Source: Patescibacteria group bacterium (GTDB taxonomy: Bacteria; Patescibacteriota; Doudnabacteria; UBA920). From it: 10,696 nt of DNA. Position numbers and translations under genes: made by a program. Below the pieces are notes generated by a model. It was not told where the DNA came from. It saw nothing but the letters and a program-made list of their open reading frames with translations, and did no database searches. How positions within the stretch are numbered: the first letter of the stretch is position 1; the number at the start of each line of letters is the position of its first letter. This document shows positions 6,137 to 10,696 of the stretch, in pieces. Location of the stretch: NCBI GenBank assembly GCA_023487095.1, contig JAMDEL010000084.1, forward strand, positions 1 to 10,696, in the 5' to 3' direction.

Positions 6137-6460
6137 TTATTGAGCCTTGTAGTTAGAATATGAAATATCTCCTTTATACTGTTTGTTCCCTTTCCAGAAA
6201 GAACCGCTTTCCAAAACTGGCTTGCTTTTTCGCTTTATATCCTGTTTAAAAAAATAAACCGCCGCCCATTCCAATAATACATCTAAACCGAAAATTATTG
6301 CCAAACCAAAAATATAATTTAAATTTTCAAAATAAACTGCAAGCGCCACAAAAATCAAAATCAAAACAAGGGCACCCCAAGGCTGGAAAGGCCTTTCAAA
6401 CATAACTAACCCATCCGGGTCCTGGCGAAAATCAAAAAATAGGGCTCCTCGATGATACAT
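6137..6460 (-). CDS. Hypothetical two-helix membrane protein inside the gat operon
   Basis: A 107-residue product I do not recognise. Residues about 28-43 (GALVLILIFVALAVYF) and 48-71 form two transmembrane helices joined by a very short turn. The first 27 residues are polar and aromatic (FFDFRQDPDGLVMFERPFQPW). The tail (72-107) is basic near the membrane (KQDIKRKSK) and then rich in Tyr, Ser and Lys. The basic residues after helix two suggest both termini are cytoplasmic (inference by the positive-inside rule). It sits 21 bases after gatA and 8 bases before gatB on the same strand, so it should be co-transcribed. A weak AAGG lies upstream of the ATG; Met20 is a possible alternative start. 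It is not a component of any known GatCAB complex. Confidence 0.75.
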   Translation of the reverse strand: MYHRGALFFDFRQDPDGLVMFERPFQPWGALVLILIFVALAVYFENLNYIFGLAIIFGLDVLLEWAAVYFFKQDIKRKSKPVLESGSFWKGNKQYKGDISYSNYKAQ

Positions 6461-6481
6461 ATATTTGCTTAACCTTAAATA

Positions 6482-7966
6482 TCAAATACTTGGGTGTTTT
6501 TTATGCCAATCAGTCGCCTGCTGGTAAGCGTAACCGACATTAAAAATTTTCTGCTCGCCCCATTGCGGGCCAATGATTTGTAAACCCACGGGTAGCCCGT
6601 CCGCGGACGGGGTCTCGCCGTCAGCGGGCAAGGCAAACCCGCAGGGCACGGAAATGGCGGGAATACCGGCTAAGTTGCAGTTTACCAACAGCCTGTCGGC
6701 AATGTAAGCATAAATTGGGTCGTGCTGCGCCAGTCCTGACTTAAGGGCCACGTTCGGTGAGGTCGGAGTCAGCAAAACATCAACCTGTTTGAATACTTGT
6801 TCAAATTCATTCACCAACAGCCTGCGGATTTTCTGAGCGCGTTTATAGTAAGCGTCATAATACCCGGCGGAGAGTACGTAAGTGCCGGTCATAATCCGGC
6901 GTTTGGCTTCATCGCCAAAACCCTCGGCACGGCTCTTGTTGTAAACCTCCAATAAATCTTTGGCCTCCGCCGTTGAATGACCAAACCGTATGCCGTCGTA
7001 TTTGGCCAGATTGGAAGAAATTTCCGAGGGGGTAATAATGGCGTAAACCATTTGCCCGTAATGCGTGCTGGGCAGGCTGACCTCAACAATTGTGGCGCCC
7101 AATTTTTCTATCTGCTTTATAGCCTCCTGCACGCGCTTCTCTACGCCCGGTTCCATACCTTCCAAAAAGTATTCCTTGGGCAGACCAACTTTAAGCCCAT
7201 TTAAATCAGCTTGCAAATTTTTATGGTACTCAGGCACTTCCAATGCCCCGGTGCTGGCATCTTTAGGGTCATGCCCGGAAATATACTCGGCTATGTGGGC
7301 CGCGTCTTCCACGGATAAACACAAGAAACCCTGGGTGTCCATGCTGGAAGCCATGGAAATCACCCCGTAGCGGCTAGTTCTCCCATAAGTGGGCTTGTAC
7401 CCAGTGACGCCACAAAAAGAGGCGGGGCCTCGGATGCTCCCGCCGGTATCCGTGCCCAAAGCGTACGGAGCCAGGCCTGCGGAAACGCCCGCGCCGCTGC
7501 CGCTGGATGAACCGGCGGGCATTCTGGTTTTGTCCCAAGGGTTTAAAGTGAATCCATAAGCCGAACTCTCGCCGCTGGAGCCATGGGCAAATTGGTCTTG
7601 ATTGGTTTTGCCAAGCAAGACAGCCTTTTGCTCTTTCAACTTAGCAATGATGGTGGAATCAAAAGGGGGAACGTAGTTGTCTAAAATTTTACTGGCAGCG
7701 GTGGTTCTTATTCCTTTGGTTAAAAACATGTCTTTGGCTGCATAAGGAATGCCGCACAAAAATGGGTTCTCACCGGGACTGGCAATATAATCGTCTGCCA
7801 CTTTGGCCTGCAACTCGGCTTCTTCTTCGGTGACCGTTATAAAGGCGTTCAAATCCTGGTATTTTTTTATGCGGCCCAAAAAATATTTCGCCAGTTCAAC
7901 AGACGAAACCTTTTTTTCATCAAGTAATTTGCGTAATTCAGTTAGTTCAAGAAATTCAAAATTCAT
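6482..7966 (-). CDS. gatA: Asp-tRNA(Asn)/Glu-tRNA(Gln) amidotransferase subunit A (amidase)
   Basis: GatA hydrolyses glutamine and channels the ammonia to GatB. The 494-residue product is of normal size and shows the amidase signature with the Ser-cisSer-Lys triad. Lys78 lies in PYAAKDM; the cis-Ser is Ser153 in PAGSSSGSGAG (150-160); the nucleophile is Ser177 in GTDTGGSIRGPAS (171-183). The 24-residue spacing between the serines and their offset of one from S. aureus GatA (79/154/178) support the assignment. The loop reads AGSSSGSG instead of the common GGSSGGS, a conservative change. GVTGYKPTYGRTSRYGVISMASSMD, LTPTSPNVA and GLPVGLQIIGP are further family marks. A weak AGGA precedes the ATG. 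The gene lies 27 bases after gatC and is followed by the small membrane protein, not directly by gatB. Confidence 0.97.
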   Translation of the reverse strand: MNFEFLELTELRKLLDEKKVSSVELAKYFLGRIKKYQDLNAFITVTEEEAELQAKVADDYIASPGENPFLCGIPYAAKDMFLTKGIRTTAASKILDNYVPPFDSTIIAKLKEQKAVLLGKTNQDQFAHGSSGESSAYGFTLNPWDKTRMPAGSSSGSGAGVSAGLAPYALGTDTGGSIRGPASFCGVTGYKPTYGRTSRYGVISMASSMDTQGFLCLSVEDAAHIAEYISGHDPKDASTGALEVPEYHKNLQADLNGLKVGLPKEYFLEGMEPGVEKRVQEAIKQIEKLGATIVEVSLPSTHYGQMVYAIITPSEISSNLAKYDGIRFGHSTAEAKDLLEVYNKSRAEGFGDEAKRRIMTGTYVLSAGYYDAYYKRAQKIRRLLVNEFEQVFKQVDVLLTPTSPNVALKSGLAQHDPIYAYIADRLLVNCNLAGIPAISVPCGFALPADGETPSADGLPVGLQIIGPQWGEQKIFNVGYAYQQATDWHKKHPSI

Positions 7967-7993
7967 ATATGCGAGTCCTGTCTAAACGCCAGC

Positions 7994-8275
7994 CTATAAA
8001 ATTGCCTTCACCTTATAATACCCGTCCTTTGTTTCCGGCGCCTGGGATAATATCGCTTCCCTGTCTTCCGTCTGGACCACAACGTCGTTTCTTTGCACAT
8101 TTACCAAGCCTGTGACTTGGGATATTTCGTCCAAGCCTTCCGTGTCTATGCTTTTCAGCTCTTCCACATAATCTAAAACCGCGGACAAATCCTTTTGGAA
8201 TTTCTCCACTTCTACATCTTTTAGCTCAATGCGGGCCAACTTGGCAATGTGTAAAACTTCGTCTTTGCTTAACAT
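7994..8275 (-). CDS. gatC: Asp-tRNA(Asn)/Glu-tRNA(Gln) amidotransferase subunit C
   Basis: GatC is the small belt-like subunit that stabilises the GatA-GatB interface. The product has 93 residues, the normal length. Features are HIAKLARIEL (residues 9-18), a helix with LSAVLDYVEELKSIDTEGL, and the C-terminal SQAPETKDGYYKVKAIL typical of GatC. The start at 8275 gives the standard MLSKDEVLHIAKLARI opening. The same frame stays open upstream to an ATG at 8525-8527, but that extension would overlap secA by nearly 200 bases in another frame, has no GatC similarity, and would span the predicted promoter. It is therefore excluded. A consensus -10 box ends only 9 bases before the ATG, so the mRNA has almost no leader. 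gatA follows after 27 bases. Confidence 0.95.
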   Translation of the reverse strand: MLSKDEVLHIAKLARIELKDVEVEKFQKDLSAVLDYVEELKSIDTEGLDEISQVTGLVNVQRNDVVVQTEDREAILSQAPETKDGYYKVKAIL

Positions 8276-8284
8276 ATGTGCTGT

Positions 8285-8314
8285 ATTATAACAAAAAAAC
8301 GCCCAGACTGACAA
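8285..8314 (-). promoter_or_regulatory. Promoter of the gatC-gatA-membrane protein-gatB operon
   Basis: On the minus strand TTGTCA (8314-8309, 5 of 6 matches to TTGACA) lies 18 bases before TATAAT (8290-8285), which also has the extended TG (TGTTATAAT, 8293-8285). Transcription would begin about 8278-8279, 3-4 bases before the gatC ATG, so the message would be nearly leaderless. The same TGTTATAAT followed two or three bases later by AGCAC occurs in the cupredoxin promoter. The spacer contains a run of seven T just downstream of secA. Confidence 0.72.
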
Positions 8315-8334
8315 ATCAGCGGTTTTTAGCAAAA

Positions 8335-10683
8335 TCAATCCAGCTTGCCCTGCTGTTTTATGTGAGTAAAGAGCGAGCTTACAAACTGAGACTGAATTTT
8401 TTTGCCCAAATCGGCAAAGAGCTGGCGGCTGTCCTTTATAAAATCTATCAGGGGTTCCTCGGACGCATAGGAAAACAGATTGGCCTCCTCTTTCAAAATT
8501 TCCATAAACTCCAAATGTCCGCCCCAACAGGTATCAATGGTTTCCAAAATTAGCTTTTGCGCCGCTTGCCAGACTTCCGTCTCCTGTTTTAAATCCAAAG
8601 CTTTTTCCTGCAAATAACTTTCCAAGTCGCGGCCCAAGGTCTCCCAGCCCTTTTTCCCCGCCTGGCTTTCCAAGTCGCGTGGACTAAGTTCCAAAGAGAA
8701 CACCTCGGCCAGCTGTTTGGAGATTAACCTAATATCGGCCAAGCGCAAGGCTCCCCGGCAAGTGTCCCTGACGCAGGCTAGCATGAACTTTTCAAACTCC
8801 GGTTCGTTTTCCAATAGTAGTTCGCGCAATCGGTAAACTTCGCTGCGTTGGAAATTAACCACGCGGTCGTACTTGTATAAATAGATCCGCGAGTCGTAAT
8901 TTTTACTTTCCACAAAGTCCTGGGCCTTCCGAAAAGCCTCATCCAAAGTGGGTGCGGAAACATACTCATCTTCCGGAATGTCAAAATTTTCCATCACGTC
9001 AATTATTTTCTCGCTGCCGAACAGCTGCATAATCTCGTCTTCCATGGAGATCAGAAACTGTGACTCGCCGGCATCGCCCTGGCGCCCGCTGCGTCCGACC
9101 AATTGGTCGTCTATGCGCCGTGATTCATGCCGTTCCGTTCCCAAAACGTACAAACCGCCCAGCTCCGCCACGCCGGGGCCCAATAAAATATCCGTGCCGC
9201 GGCCGGCCATATTGGTCGCCACGGTAATCATGCCTTCCTGCCCGGCTTTAGCAATTTTTTCCGCTTCAGCTCTGTGGTCGGCCGCGGTCAGCATTTGAAA
9301 TGGCAAATTTTGCTCAGAGAGAATATCGGATATGATATGGGCGGTCTCCACATTGCGCGCGCCAATCAAGATTGGCTGCTGCCGGGCATGGATCTGTCGG
9401 ACTTTTTTGGCCAAACTGGCGAATTTGCCTTTCAAAGTCTTAAAAAACAAGTCATTGTGGTCTACCCTAATAAGCGGGCGGTTGGTGGGAATCTGGATTA
9501 CGTCCAAATGGTAAACTTGGGAAAACTCATCGCGGGCGCGCATGACCGTACCGCTCATGCCGGACAATTTTTTATACATGGGGAAAAAATTCTGGAAAGT
9601 TATTGACGCGGTGGTCCGGTCCGACTCTTTGACCTTAACCTTCTCCTTAGCCTCAATAGCCTGGTGCACACCGTCGGTAAACCTCCGGCCCGGCAAAACC
9701 CGGCCCGTAAACTCATCCACGATTTCTATGCCGTCCGGCGTAATAATATAATCGCGGTCTTTTTCAAAAATAATTTTGGCCTTGAGGCAAACGTCCAAAT
9801 AAAAAACATACATGGGGTTGTCTTTGGAAAAAACCGGCTGGCCAAGCAGTTCCTCCACGCGGTTTAAGCCTTCGTCGGTCATTTGGACCTGTTTCTGTTT
9901 ATAATCCACGGTATAGTGTTTGTCTTCTTTCAGTTTGTCTATGATTTTCATGAAATCGTCATACAGCCCGCGCTCTTCCTTCACGGCTTCGGCGATAATT
10001 AGCGGGGTGCGCGACTCATCAATCAAAATGCTGTCAATTTCATCCACGATGCCAAAACTTAAAGGCTCTTTCTGCCTAAGCACTTTCTCCTCGCGCGTGT
10101 AAACAAGGTTGTCACGCAAATAATCAAATCCGACTTCCTGGTTGGAAACATAAGTGATGTCAGCCGCGTAAGCCCGCCTTCTCTGGTCGCTCTTCATGGC
10201 CGAGGTTACATAACCTGTAGTCAGGCCCAAAAACTCATAGAGCTTGCCCATTTCCTTGGCATCGCGCTCAGCCAAGTAGTCATTGGTGGTAATCAGGTGC
10301 ACGCCCTTGCCAGCAAGCGCGTTTAAATACACGGGCATGGTTTCGGTCAGGGTTTTGCCTTCGCCGGCTTTCATTTCCGCAACCCGGCCCTGATGTATGA
10401 CGAGGCCAGCCAAAATCTGCACGTCATAAGGCACTTTGCCAAACACGCGGCGCGCAGCCTCGCAGGCAATGGAAAAAGCCGGCACCACTTGGCTGTCTAA
10501 GCTCTTGCCTTTTTTAAGTTCGTCCTTTATGGCTAAAGTTGAAAGCTTAAGTTCGCGGTCTGTCCAGTCCTTAAGACCTTCCCGCTCACGCTTAATCAGC
10601 CTAACCCGGTATTCCAGGCTGGCTAAGGCTTTTTCATCCAAAAACGCATTTACCCCGTCCTTAAGTTTTTCAATGAAACCCAT
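8335..10683 (-). CDS. secA: Preprotein translocase ATPase SecA, short form
   Basis: SecA is the cytosolic motor that pushes preproteins through SecYEG. The 782-residue product is complete but shorter than the usual 840-900. NBD1 has AEMKAGEGKT (102-111, Walker A, Lys110; Ala replaces the usual Thr at 106), QEVGFDYLRDN (182-192) and VDEIDSILIDESRTPL (213-228, Walker B). The preprotein cross-linking domain follows (about 230-350), with IVDEFTGRVLPGRRFTDG and HQAIEAKE. NBD2 has GMSGT (375-379), PTNRP (399-403), ATNMAGRGTD (489-498), GTERHESRRIDDQ and QLVGRSGRQGD (527-537). The scaffold ends with WGGHLEFMEIL (720-730) and YASEEPLIDF (739-748). The C-terminal linker and the Cys-rich zinc (SEC-C) motif that binds SecB and lipids are absent; the protein ends in FTHIKQQGKLD. 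The start gives the family's MGFIEKLKDG-like N-terminus. Its promoter lies right of the window. It ends 59 bases before gatC. Confidence 0.97.
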   Translation of the reverse strand: MGFIEKLKDGVNAFLDEKALASLEYRVRLIKREREGLKDWTDRELKLSTLAIKDELKKGKSLDSQVVPAFSIACEAARRVFGKVPYDVQILAGLVIHQGRVAEMKAGEGKTLTETMPVYLNALAGKGVHLITTNDYLAERDAKEMGKLYEFLGLTTGYVTSAMKSDQRRRAYAADITYVSNQEVGFDYLRDNLVYTREEKVLRQKEPLSFGIVDEIDSILIDESRTPLIIAEAVKEERGLYDDFMKIIDKLKEDKHYTVDYKQKQVQMTDEGLNRVEELLGQPVFSKDNPMYVFYLDVCLKAKIIFEKDRDYIITPDGIEIVDEFTGRVLPGRRFTDGVHQAIEAKEKVKVKESDRTTASITFQNFFPMYKKLSGMSGTVMRARDEFSQVYHLDVIQIPTNRPLIRVDHNDLFFKTLKGKFASLAKKVRQIHARQQPILIGARNVETAHIISDILSEQNLPFQMLTAADHRAEAEKIAKAGQEGMITVATNMAGRGTDILLGPGVAELGGLYVLGTERHESRRIDDQLVGRSGRQGDAGESQFLISMEDEIMQLFGSEKIIDVMENFDIPEDEYVSAPTLDEAFRKAQDFVESKNYDSRIYLYKYDRVVNFQRSEVYRLRELLLENEPEFEKFMLACVRDTCRGALRLADIRLISKQLAEVFSLELSPRDLESQAGKKGWETLGRDLESYLQEKALDLKQETEVWQAAQKLILETIDTCWGGHLEFMEILKEEANLFSYASEEPLIDFIKDSRQLFADLGKKIQSQFVSSLFTHIKQQGKLD

Positions 10684-10696
10684 TTCTTTTTCAAGC

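Noticed and set aside
8293..8325. Possible secA terminator: short CTGA/TCAG stem followed by seven T on the minus strand
   Set aside because: The stem is only four pairs plus imperfect outer pairing, too weak to call; the T run is also the spacer of the gatC promoter.
8276..8527. Upstream extension of the gatC reading frame to an ATG at 8525-8527
   Set aside because: It overlaps the secA coding end in another frame, has no similarity to GatC, and runs across the predicted gatC promoter; the family start is at 8275.
1..10696. Mobile element, CRISPR array, tRNA/rRNA, riboswitch, defence system
   Set aside because: Both strands were read for these. No repeat-spacer structure, transposase, cloverleaf, riboswitch core or defence gene motif was recognised; no gene-free stretch exceeds 60 bases.

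Overview
The window (10,696 bases) is dense, ordinary-looking bacterial chromosome dominated by housekeeping genes. I see no phage, transposon, CRISPR, tRNA or rRNA signal. The likely source is a streamlined bacterium, probably Patescibacteria/CPR of the Parcubacteria type. That assignment is inference. It rests on compact genes, several start/stop overlaps, almost no Shine-Dalgarno sites, a short SecA without the zinc tail, a membrane-anchored cupredoxin with a YHNHMNP-type motif, and a GatCAB cluster.

Layout. (1) Bases 1-3266, minus strand, read from right to left: anchored cupredoxin, DNA polymerase III delta' (holB-like), Asp-box lipoprotein, ribosome recycling factor (frr), then the first 54 codons of a site-2 (M50) metalloprotease that runs off the left edge. 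The first three overlap by 14 and 4 bases, so this looks like one operon. (2) Bases 3289-3304 form a near-perfect palindrome carrying an extended -10 box on each strand, a likely divergent promoter. (3) Bases 3324-4592, plus strand: a 46-residue very basic protein, miaA starting at a TTG codon, and a 72-residue acidic disordered protein, all overlapping. (4) Bases 4603-4632: a 13-bp hairpin serving both converging units. (5) Bases 4635-8275, minus strand: gatC, gatA, a two-helix membrane protein, gatB, with a promoter a few bases before gatC. (6) Bases 8335-10683, minus strand: secA.

How they fit together: most genes serve protein synthesis and export. GatCAB makes Gln-tRNA(Gln) and/or Asn-tRNA(Asn), MiaA modifies A37 of tRNAs reading U-starting codons, RRF recycles ribosomes, SecA exports proteins, and the site-2 protease cleaves membrane substrates. 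The cupredoxin and the lipoprotein are probable surface proteins co-transcribed with this machinery.

The least explained parts are the shared-palindrome divergent promoter, the basic small protein coupled to miaA, the cysteine-less cupredoxin, the near-leaderless gatC start and the membrane protein inside the gat operon. I did not find a clearly new multi-gene system.
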